Positions 26,397 to 34,059 of a stretch of 63,291 nt of DNA are shown one piece after another. The notes beneath the pieces are model-generated. The model was not told the origin of the DNA, did not search any database, and worked only from the letters and a program-made list of their open reading frames with translations. Location: positions 1 through 63,291 of the forward strand of contig JAHPYY010000031.1 in assembly GCA_019058515.1 (NCBI GenBank). The letters are read 5' to 3'. Origin of the DNA: Promethearchaeota archaeon. GTDB taxonomy: Archaea; Asgardarchaeota; Lokiarchaeia; Sigynarchaeales; SOKP01. The translations under genes and the position numbers were made by a program. Within the stretch, counting starts at the first letter, position 1. The number at the start of each line of letters is the position of its first letter.

Positions 26397-27524
26397 TTAC
26401 TTCTTTAAATACATCTTTATTACTTTTTCGTAATCTTTAACAGATATTTGATCTGGATTTCTACGGTAACTAGCGGGTATTTCAGTGCTACATCTCGAAC
26501 ATAGGTTCGAACTCCTTAACCAGTCTTTCCATTCGTCTGCGTGTGCGGGATACCGACAAGTTGGACATACTATAATGCTCCTGCCCTTATCTTTTGATTT
26601 ATCAGGAGTACTAAAGCAAAAAATGCATTTAAAATCGTCTTCAGTGAGAACACTTGTTTTTGGTTTAAATTTTTTAAAATTTATTGTTGATGTTGTTCTC
26701 ACTCTTTTAGTAGGTGTTGTTTTAGGTTTCGCCTTGACTTGACTGCTTGTGGTTCTACTCGTTGCTCTAGATCGGGTTGAACTTACTGGTCTAGATGAAA
26801 CCCTCTGTGTTCTTGTGGGTTGCCTTCTTGTAGTGGGGGTCGAAATCGCTCTTTGCGAGCGTTGATTAATTCGTTCTATCGCCCTCCTTCTTTGGGCAAT
26901 TAACTCTGGGCTAATTTCAGTAGCTCTTCTTCCACCAAATATACCATAACGTATTAGCAGTAGTAATAAGAAGAAAAAATTTAATAATAAGGTTAAATCT
27001 GGAGTCGAATGAACCTTAGTCAAGAGATCTGAATCCCAATAATATCCCACATAAATAAGATTAACAATATCGAAAATAATAATAATAATTGAGAATCCGA
27101 TTGCAAATTTTGAACTTTTAACAGATTTTTCCTTATAGATATATACGATGTCAAACTTCCTATAGCAATTTAATAAACTAAAGAACGAATACAAGAGATA
27201 AGGAACGGAGAAAAACAGATTCCATAGACTGAAATATAAACCTAGACCACCAAATAAGTCTTCCTGGAGAAAAGGAGTAAAATAACCCCAAACAGCAAAC
27301 AAATTTCCTATTATCGCAGGAACAAATAAAAAAAAGGAATTATTGTGAGGTGAGTTAAATTGTCGATAATATTTTATTTTTTGAAAAAGGGTTATCGTTA
27401 AAATTAACCAAACACCCATTAAAAACCATGATACAAAAATGTTGACCCAGCTTTCGATAAGTGAGTGAATTAATCCAATGATAAAAAAAATAAAAAGCAA
27501 AATAGCTGAGTATTTTTTGTTCAT
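26397..27524 (-). CDS. Polytopic membrane protein with C-terminal RING-like zinc finger (E3 ligase candidate)
   Basis: 375 residues. The first ~205 residues hold about six membrane spans. A basic Ser/Thr/Arg-rich linker (~210-290) leads to a cytosolic zinc finger: C300-x2-C303, C320-x2-C323-x4-H328, C342-x2-C345, with CPTCRYPAHADEW in the middle. The spacing is treble-clef/RING-like but only seven clear ligands are seen. In other archaeal ubiquitin clusters a small RING-type protein accompanies E1, E2 and Rpn11. It lies 44 bp downstream of the JAMM gene on the same strand, so it is probably the E3 of this system, or a membrane ubiquitin receptor. Confidence 0.65.
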   Translation of the reverse strand: MNKKYSAILLFIFFIIGLIHSLIESWVNIFVSWFLMGVWLILTITLFQKIKYYRQFNSPHNNSFFLFVPAIIGNLFAVWGYFTPFLQEDLFGGLGLYFSLWNLFFSVPYLLYSFFSLLNCYRKFDIVYIYKEKSVKSSKFAIGFSIIIIIFDIVNLIYVGYYWDSDLLTKVHSTPDLTLLLNFFFLLLLLIRYGIFGGRRATEISPELIAQRRRAIERINQRSQRAISTPTTRRQPTRTQRVSSRPVSSTRSRATSRTTSSQVKAKPKTTPTKRVRTTSTINFKKFKPKTSVLTEDDFKCIFCFSTPDKSKDKGRSIIVCPTCRYPAHADEWKDWLRSSNLCSRCSTEIPASYRRNPDQISVKDYEKVIKMYLKK

Positions 27525-27568
27525 AAAATTCGTCCTCTTTTTTTGTTTTCATTTATATAAGAGGAGAA

Positions 27569-28384
27569 TCAATCCTCGTCGTATTCTAAATATAAAGCTC
27601 TGCCATCAACAATTGGGTTAATAAATTCTAAAAGTTCGGGTAATATACTAACATTTAGATTACCTTTAATTCCAAACGGGACGCGATACCACTTTTGCTT
27701 TTTTAGCTCCGCTCTAAATACCTCAAATCCATACGATTTACCATCTATTTGGTACGGATCAACGACTAAAGCGATTGCTTTATTCCACAGCTTTTGATAC
27801 CTATATTGAGTTCCCATATCTTCAGAACTCATAAATGTACCGTAAGAAGGATGTGAGTGGTACCAACCACATATAAATAAACCTTTTTCTTTAATGTCAT
27901 TAAAAGCCCTCGCAAAATTGTTGTAATCCTTAATTTCAGCGTGAATAGCATTACCGTGCCCCATTGGATATATATCCTCTACAAATAATATATCTCTTTT
28001 CTCGTCTAATTTTCCAGCAAGCAATCCTATAACCTCAACCCAATCCTCGTGAGGAATGTTTGAATTAGCATATCTTAGAGCGTGACTAGAGAACTTTAAA
28101 ATTGATTGAACTGAGACTTGCACTTTTTCATAATCAATTTTTGTATCATTCTCAGCTTGAATTTCTAATTCTTCTTTATCTTCAATGAGACTTTCATTTT
28201 CAGATAATGCCTTTGAAAAAAGTTTATCGTTCAGTAGGGAATAAACTTCGTCGATTAACTCGTTTTCCTCAAGTTTTATTTCGTTATACACTTCTTCTAA
28301 TAATTCATTTTTCAGTTTCTCTTTAAATTTTTTTTTTAAGGTTTCCTTTATTGTTTTTTTATTTATCTGATCAAAATCACTCAC
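27569..28384 (-). CDS. JAMM/MPN+ metalloprotease, Rpn11-like deubiquitinase
   Basis: 271 residues, started by GTG with GAGAGGA six bases upstream. Residues 1-85 are a charged helical N-terminus. The MPN+ domain has Glu117 (WVEVIGLLAG) and the zinc motif H176-S-H178-P…S187-x-D189 (YHSHPSYGTFMSSED). The protein would cleave isopeptide bonds and recycle or mature the modifier. It is the middle gene of the split ubiquitin locus: an E2 gene remnant ends 23 bp upstream and the RING-like gene follows. The long acidic N-terminus is extra compared with a minimal MPN domain. Confidence 0.85.
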   Translation of the reverse strand: MSDFDQINKKTIKETLKKKFKEKLKNELLEEVYNEIKLEENELIDEVYSLLNDKLFSKALSENESLIEDKEELEIQAENDTKIDYEKVQVSVQSILKFSSHALRYANSNIPHEDWVEVIGLLAGKLDEKRDILFVEDIYPMGHGNAIHAEIKDYNNFARAFNDIKEKGLFICGWYHSHPSYGTFMSSEDMGTQYRYQKLWNKAIALVVDPYQIDGKSYGFEVFRAELKKQKWYRVPFGIKGNLNVSILPELLEFINPIVDGRALYLEYDED

Positions 28385-28407
28385 TTTAATCCTCTCTTGT
28401 TATTTAA

Positions 28408-28470
28408 TCACCAATTCTTATTCGCATACTTTTTAACGAGATGCTTAACTTTTTTCTCGAATTTAACCAT
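28408..28470 (-). pseudogene. Remnant copy of the 3' end of the E2 gene
   Basis: Read on the minus strand this gives …VKFEKKVKHLVKKYANKNW and TGA, against …AKFEKKVKILVKKYANKKW and TGA at the end of the intact E2 gene (38138). The DNA is about 85 percent identical over 60 bases by eye, and weak similarity continues a few bases past the stop. It sits 23 bp upstream of the JAMM gene, where the E2 gene should end if the locus were continuous. It marks one edge of the 9.7 kb insertion. Confidence 0.8.
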
Positions 28471-28707
28471 TATTGTAAGACTATTCTTCTTCTTTCACAG
28501 TCTCTACAATATTATCATAACACTCTTAGTTATAAAATACAAGCTTAATAGATAATTTAAAATTTAGTAAAAATCAGATAATTTCCGAAAATCTGGACTA
28601 TGAAAATGTTTAGGGATTTGTATATCAGCGAAGTCAGTTTTTAACAAGAAAAAATCACTGAATCAAGAAAGTATTGATATGTCATTTGAGAATGGAATGT
28701 GGAAAAA
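28471..28707. other. Non-coding stretch at the left edge of the insertion
   Basis: AT-rich DNA with no gene, repeat or RNA structure that I can support. Frames are closed by frequent stops. Confidence 0.4.
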
Positions 28708-29260
28708 CTAACCATAATTTTTAATTTTGAGGTTTTTTATCTTCTTATCAAAAATCCATATAATTGAAACGATACTAAATACAATCCATATGAAAAAATA
28801 TGACCAGAATGGAATAGAGAGTCCCACATTTTCTTCATTAAAAGAAGTACCCTTTCTTATTATTACCTCACTAACTCCAACATTACCTACCATCCGTTTA
28901 CATAAATCGTAATTCTTACAGTACCGTTAGGAATCGTATCCCAAATCATTTGATTAAGCGTTTCTTGAACTTGTGTAAGGGTAATATTACTAATACCTGA
29001 AAAAGGATAAGTTGTTTCTCCTTGATCAAACGAAAACCACACTGAATCTAAATGGGGTTATTCTATTATAACTGAATATGTTGGAGGTTACTCAATAAAA
29101 CTTTCTTTTAGTTCTGACGACAAAATGGTGATTATTGGGGCTATGATGTCTTTTTTAACAATAGTCTCGTCGTACCCTTCATTTCCTCCCGTATCGTTTA
29201 TTGAGAACTTTATAGTAATCGATCCGTTGCCAAATTCATCCCATAACTTTTAATCTATCT
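28708..29260 (-). pseudogene. Decayed Ig-like-repeat surface protein with C-terminal membrane anchor
   Basis: On the minus strand, segments of a secreted repeat protein can be followed: WDEFGNGSITIKFSINDT… then KKDIIAPIITILSSEL, an in-frame TAA (~29088), LDSVWFSFDQGETTYPFSG, NQMIWDTIPNGTVRITIYVN, a stop at 28886-28888 with a frame change, then VGNVGVSEVIIRK and one membrane span (WSYFFIWIVFSIVSIIWIF) with a Lys-rich tail. The NGTVxIxxxxND…VGNxGxSEVxxRKD pattern is common in Lokiarchaeal surface proteins. The N-terminal part is missing. Confidence 0.65.
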
Positions 29261-29331
29261 ACGTACAAGGTCATTTTTTATCCAAACACCTCATTTGGTT
29301 CGTTTCTCCATTTCTTTTATTTATGTGAGTT

Positions 29332-29542
29332 GTTATATCTGCAAAAGACTACGAAAAGATCGTGAAACAAAAACTCATGATAAAAGGTGATGGAATGATA
29401 GAATTTAAATGCCCAAAATGCTCAATGTGGGATGATGTATTTCCTATTAATCAAAAGGGCATCTTCTATATATACAATCAATAATAAAAGTTATTGTATT
29501 TAATAAGAAAGATGTAGAAAAAGAACTTAAAGATTTTATGTA
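29332..29542 (+). pseudogene. Fragment of a small zinc-ribbon-like protein
   Basis: An open stretch with no proper start encodes …MIEFKCPKCSMWDDVFPIN… and stops at 29482-29484. A shifted frame just after it reads KVIVFNKKDVEKELKDFM and a stop. A single CPxC knuckle is all that is recognisable. It looks like debris of a small gene; no family assigned. Confidence 0.35.
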
Positions 29543-29578
29543 AGATTTACCTTTTTTCACAAATTTAACTAGTCAAAG

Positions 29579-30670
29579 TCAGATCGTTTTTCTATATTTT
29601 CGAAATTGCATAGATATTAATATCAACGCTAGTAATAAAGCAAATAATGTTGTTCCTGGCCACAACGAAGCCCATGGAGCATCAAATAAATGCCCTCTCG
29701 ATCCATTGAGAATATTACCAAAATTTGTAGTTAGTGAATTAGGAAACCCTAAGAAGGGTAAGGCAGTTTGAAGAAGAATCGCAATAGCAGCGAAAAAAGG
29801 TACAAGCATAATTAACCTTTGATATAGTATGTTTTTTTTGAGTTTTCTACTGGCTAGTACATGTGAGAAAGGAGGGATTAAAAATATTCCTATGCCAATC
29901 GAAGGTAATATCGCAACGAGCATAATTACAATCATTGTTAGAAACATGTAGTAAATTATTATTATTCCAAAAAATATCATATTTCTTTTATGCTTGAATT
30001 TTTTCTTCAAAATCATGAAGGGTAATCCACCTATCATACCGATAAGAACTGCTCCAAATCCATTTATCAATACATCTTTCGTCGCATAGACTATCTGTGC
30101 TAGTACGTCTCTTCCTAACCTTCCTTGTCCTAATGGATGATCTGGAGAGGGAGGATAAAAAGCACCAGGATGAGGGGTTATAATTTGTTCAAAGTGGTAT
30201 GGAGTTAATATTTGAGGAAATATGGAAATTATTATTGCGAATAAAATAATTGCCAACGGAATTATTATTAATGGGGATCTCAACTTTTCTCTTAAATAAA
30301 TTTTTAAATCATCAAAATCATCCTCTGAATCGTGTCTTTCTTCATTATCGTAAATCTCATCCTTCACGTAGTCATTTTCTTTTGGGATTAATGCATATTC
30401 ATTATTTTTTAAATCTAAAATTTCTTTTATTCGTTGTAACTGAGAGAAATTTATGGAAATCTCGTTAATCTTAGCACTCCCTATCTGTTGTATCGTTTTT
30501 TTTACAATAAGATCGTACTTTTCTAAAATATTCAAGTGGTATAGCAAACCCGGGGATGTAATGCCCATTAATTGTTGTAATTCATTTTGACGATAAGATT
30601 TTTCTATCAAAATTCTTAAAATTTCTTTTTGCCTTTCAGATATTTTAAGCCTGTATTTATTTGAGTTCAT
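29579..30670 (-). CDS. Winged-helix domain fused to an OppC/DppC-like ABC permease domain
   Basis: 363 residues. Residues ~8-80 form an ArsR-like winged helix (ILRILIEKSYRQNELQQL, SPGLLYHLNILEKYDLI). An acidic linker (~95-125) leads to a membrane domain beginning near 132. After the first span there is HPLGQGRLGRDVLAQIVYAT, matching the conserved HPLGTDxxGRDV block of dipeptide/oligopeptide permeases (OppC/DppC), then about five more spans. The EAA loop is not clearly present. No partner ABC genes are nearby. It may be a membrane-bound transcription factor built from a permease-type sensor. Intact despite lying in a decayed region. Confidence 0.6.
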   Translation of the reverse strand: MNSNKYRLKISERQKEILRILIEKSYRQNELQQLMGITSPGLLYHLNILEKYDLIVKKTIQQIGSAKINEISINFSQLQRIKEILDLKNNEYALIPKENDYVKDEIYDNEERHDSEDDFDDLKIYLREKLRSPLIIIPLAIILFAIIISIFPQILTPYHFEQIITPHPGAFYPPSPDHPLGQGRLGRDVLAQIVYATKDVLINGFGAVLIGMIGGLPFMILKKKFKHKRNMIFFGIIIIYYMFLTMIVIMLVAILPSIGIGIFLIPPFSHVLASRKLKKNILYQRLIMLVPFFAAIAILLQTALPFLGFPNSLTTNFGNILNGSRGHLFDAPWASLWPGTTLFALLLALILISMQFRKYRKTI

Positions 30671-30790
30671 CCTTTAATGTTAATATTTCAAATTCCCTTA
30701 AATGCTTATGGTTAGTCGCCACTAAATAGATTTAGTAAAAGCTATAATTAAGCTTGAATAAAAGAAATCGGGAAGCGAGTATTTAGCGAA

Positions 30791-30946
30791 ATGAATAAAA
30801 AAGAACCAATAGGATTAGATCCCGATACAGCAAAAGAATTTCTGGAGTTTCTTCGATAATATTATTCCGATCCTAAAAATGCGGAGATTATAGATGAAAA
30901 AGTGCCAAAAATGGTTAAGAAATGGGAAAAAGAGGATGAAAAATAA
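30791..30946 (+). pseudogene. Small ORF with an in-frame TAA, unknown
   Basis: ATG 30791 opens DPDTAKEFLEFLR, a TAA at 30857-30859 interrupts, and the same frame continues YYSDPKNAEIIDEKVPKMVK to a TAA at 30944-30946. The frame is otherwise kept. The second stop is followed directly by the ATG of the methyltransferase fragment, suggesting a former operon. No family recognised; the layout resembles small phage genes. Confidence 0.45.
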
Positions 30947-30947
30947 A

Positions 30948-31103
30948 ATGATGATTTTAGACTTGTTCTATGGAGGAGGTGGTACTGCGATGGGAATTCA
31001 CAAAGCGTTACAAGAAAATAATGTCAAATATATTATTGTAGGAATTGACATTAGAGATATGCTGGAGTATCCTTTTACCTTTATTCAATATGATGTTTTT
31101 TAA
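30948..31103 (+). pseudogene. N-terminal fragment of a DNA methyltransferase-like protein
   Basis: 51 residues from ATG 30948: ILDLFYGGGGTAMGIHKALQ, then IIVGIDIRDMLEYPFTFIQYDVF and TAA. This matches the SAM-binding start of cytosine-type DNA methyltransferases of phage type (ILDLFCGAGG…GVDI…YPFxFIQxDA). All catalytic motifs beyond the first two are absent. A neighbouring frame continues as ISDIIKSETNSSLGLP… for ~50 codons, so the end may be a frameshift or a deletion junction. Confidence 0.55.
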
Positions 31104-31352
31104 GACTGTTAATTTCAGATATTATAAAATCGGAAACTAATTCGTCTCTAGGTCTTCCTGTCGCTTTGAATAGAAAATTTAGGTCGGAACCATTAGTTTG
31201 GGCACTCTTAACTGAAAATCAATTTCCAAATTTAAAAGTCAGTTAGAAATCTTAATGGACTTCTTTGCTGACTTTATCATCTCCATTAATCTTTTTTTAA
31301 TATCCTTCTTATTTTTCCTATTATGCGTAAAAAGAACTTCTAGTCTTCTTTT
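31104..31352. other. Region with shifted-frame debris after the methyltransferase fragment
   Basis: One frame encodes ISDIIKSETNSSLGLP, then ALNRKFRSEPLVWALLTENQ, and stops near 31245. I recognise no family. The rest is closed in all frames. Probably part of the same decayed element. Confidence 0.3.
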
Positions 31353-31814
31353 TTATGCAAATTGAGGTTTTTTATCGTAAAAATCTTCTACATACATGAA
31401 GAAATAGGCCATTTCGTATTTCTTACAATCCCAATAGAAATTTTTCAATTGGTTTTTTGTGGGCTGCTTAAAATTAGTTAAATCGTAAAGGGAGATGAAA
31501 TCATGATAAATTTCACTAAGAAATTGCTCTCGATATTCGTAATTTATTGATTTATTTGTTATTTCACGCTCTAATAAGTAAGTATAAAAAATGAAAGCAG
31601 ATTTGGAATCAGCATTAATTTGAAATCGAATTATTACTTCTTGTTCCCTTAAAAAATCTTTATATGAAGTTAAATTTGACAAATAAAATTTTAGATACAG
31701 CAATTCATTATTTAACAGTAATTTAAATCCGTGCTTCTCAAGAATTTGTCTTAATTTTTCGAAGTAATTATAATTGAATTTTTCTTAGAAACCTAGTATG
31801 GAAGTCTTTTTCAC
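31353..31814 (-). pseudogene. Unknown protein gene, start lost or interrupted by TAA
   Basis: The open part (31353-31703) gives 116 residues only if TTG is taken as start. The frame continues upstream as EKFNYNYFEKLRQILEKHGF to a TAA at 31785-31787, and beyond it as VKKTSILGF back to a GTG at 31812-31814. Thus a ~153-residue gene with one premature stop is the simplest reading. The C-terminus is rich in aromatic residues and looks soluble and helical. No family recognised. Confidence 0.4.
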
Positions 31815-31900
31815 TTTTTTATTAGTTGGATAATTATAAGGTATGAAATAGTCCATTAAATATCATAATAAGAACAGAAAATTCCAAATTTTAAAAATTA

Positions 31901-32275
31901 CTATAATTTATTTAAGAATCGATTTACTAATTCTCTAAATTCAGCTACTTTAATAGGTTTTGACACATACTCATCAAATCCCGCCTTTAATATCCGTTCC
32001 TTATCGCCTTTCATTGCAAATGAAGTAACGGCTATAATTGGGGTTGTTTTAAATTGATCTAATTTCCTTAATTCTGTACATATCGCCGAACCACTCATTT
32101 CAGGTAGTTGAATATCTAAAATTATTAAATCAGGCTCTCCTGATTTAACCAACTTAAATCCGGCATCGCCTCTAGTTTCTCCGAATATTTCTATATCTGG
32201 TATTAACTTAAGAATTGCTCTAAACAATTTCATATTTTTCTCGTTATCTTCAATGATATATACTTTTTTTGTCAT
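31901..32275 (-). CDS. Single-domain response regulator (DivK/CheY-like)
   Basis: 124 residues. Receiver signature: Glu-Asp in IIEDNEKNMKLF, phospho-acceptor Asp in LIILDIQLPEMSG, Thr in IAVTSFAMKGDK, Lys in YVSKPIKV. It is close to the receiver at 3680 (shared EDNEKNMKLF and SFAMKGD-type blocks). It lies back to back with the GTPase pseudogene at 32341 and one pseudogene away from the kinase at 34060. ATG is at 32273-32275. Confidence 0.9.
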   Translation of the reverse strand: MTKKVYIIEDNEKNMKLFRAILKLIPDIEIFGETRGDAGFKLVKSGEPDLIILDIQLPEMSGSAICTELRKLDQFKTTPIIAVTSFAMKGDKERILKAGFDEYVSKPIKVAEFRELVNRFLNKL

Positions 32276-32340
32276 TATTTCCCCTTTGGTCAGATTTAAT
32301 TTTTAAAATTATATTACTAAATGAAAATGTAATACTATTG

Positions 32341-33339
32341 AAATTTAAATATTCGCAAGATTATATTTTTATCGAAGAAACCTTTGCTTAAGCTTTCTTT
32401 ATTAATAAAGAAATTGTGGTGAGCAAGAAAAGTCTTAAAGAAAAACTGAATCGAACAGAATTTTTCATCGAAAATATTGTTCAACACCTTACATTCTAGA
32501 AAATATTGGAGTCTAAAGAGATTGATGGGAAAGAGATCATAAAACTAACGGATTTAGGTAGAAAATATTATAGTGAAGTCTTAAAAAAGTTCTCATTGGA
32601 TGATTTGTTTCCTTTAGAAGACCACGAGATGCTTTCTGATGTATCAAACGGTCTAGATGTCCCGCCTTTTATTGGAGCGTTAATCGCCGATAAGGACGGG
32701 CGCTCGTTATTAACTTTCGAACTGTTTGAGTGAGGATTATTACATTATTTAATCAATCCAATGGCATCAAAAAATCAATCAAAAGCCGATATTGAATTAA
32801 TTCCGATGTTTATTAGCGCGTTAGAAAAGTTTTCTATGGAAATTAATATAAAAGATCTATCTGGATTTAATTTAAGTGGAACTAATCTAAACATGCAGAT
32901 TTTTGGTTATGATAATTATACCGTTACCTTCTTTATGAATCCAAATATAAACAAAGAAGTTGTAGAATCACAGATATATATTTACTTTTTCAATCTTTTC
33001 GAAGATAATAAAAATCTATTTAAAGATGCTATTCGCATTGGCTCAATTGAAGGAATTCTTCCATTTCAAGAACAAGGTCGGAAATGAGTAGAAGACTTGA
33101 ATGAAACATACAAAGAGATGATAATTAACTTACAAATTATGGATATTAATAAAGCAAAATCATTGTATAGCAGATTAGACGAATTATATAAGGATATCAG
33201 CCGCAACTTTTCCATTACATTAGAAAAAATTAAAACTCTAAAAATAAATCTCGTAAAATCTTTAGCTCAACAAGATTTTGAGGAGCTTAGGAACATAGAT
33301 CAAAGAATTTAAGACATAATGGTAAAATATGGTTCCTAA
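32341..33339 (+). pseudogene. C-terminal half of a Rag-type GTPase/winged-helix protein, broken by in-frame stops
   Basis: One frame carries the winged-helix end (EIIKLTDLGRKYY) and C-terminal domain of a paralogue of the protein at 7689: PPFIGALIADKDGRSLL, DIELIPMFISALEKFSMEIN, MNPNIN, then LNETYKEMIINLQIMD and the helical end. Stops interrupt it at 32389 (TAA), 32497 (TAG), 32731 (TGA), 33085 (TGA) and 33310 (TAA), yet alignment to the intact paralogue resumes in the same frame each time. The TGA at 33085 falls opposite a Trp and the TAA at 33310 opposite a Gln. The GTPase domain is absent. Clearly non-functional as a full protein. Confidence 0.85.
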
Positions 33340-33811
33340 TTTGGATTTTTCATATTATATGAAGTAACTTGATGTAAATACTCTTTTTCTAAATTCTTAA
33401 GAATATCAAATCTAAACTTAGTACCCACTCCAGTTTTAATTTTAAATTTATTTTCCCCATTATGTATAATAAATTAACGTTTTAGTTAAGGCTAAATCAA
33501 AACTAGTCCCTGAGTGGACTTTATAAAAGTGGAATCAACTCTCCTGATTCTTGAATGTTTACTCGCGATCTTTTTTAGCAATACATACACCTATGTCCTT
33601 AATTTTACATATATTATTATTTTTATCATGTAAGACTTTAATTGTAATTTCCCTTTTGTGGATGAATTTAATTATATTCAAAAGTAAGTTTTTAAGAATT
33701 TCCTTTAATTTAATCACATCAGTGTATAGCATTATGGAACTTCTAATAATATTGAGCCTTTTTCTATCAAGTAGGGATTTAAAGCTGTTGGAACTTAATA
33801 AATAATTGTAT
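33336..33811 (-). pseudogene. Decayed C-terminus of a histidine kinase (HATPase domain)
   Basis: On the minus strand: LYTDVIKLKEILKNLLLNIIKF (N-box region), KIKDIGVCIAKKD in place of DTGIGI, in-frame TAA and TGA, a degraded GT-rich block, a frame change, then HNGENKFKIKTGVGTKFRFDI, the usual kinase end, and TAG at 33336-33338. It meets the GTPase pseudogene tail to tail. The plus-strand open frame over 33551-33805 is its shadow. Confidence 0.7.
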
Positions 33812-34059
33812 TGAAGAAAGCTATATTAAACTTGAAATATCATATAATAAAGGAACACTAAACACTTTTTACATTTTCTTTTTTGCTACTAATCTATTCA
33901 ATTTATTCCGTTTCTTAAATTTAAAAGATATAGAACATCCAATTTTTAATAATTCTACACAACGGTGGTTTTTTGTTAAGAAGTTTTTTATTTCAATAAA
34001 GTTAAAAAAAAGAAGTTTATAATTATTATAGAATTACTACTGTAAAACTAATAATTGAA

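Noticed and set aside
32341..33339. RNA editing that repairs stops and start codons
   Set aside because: A-to-I editing would fix TGA, TAG, GTA and ATA, but the TAA opposite Gln needs the opposite change. No single editing type explains all sites, so mutation is simpler.
33551..33805. Plus-strand membrane-like ORF
   Set aside because: It is antisense to the decayed HATPase segment of the kinase pseudogene.
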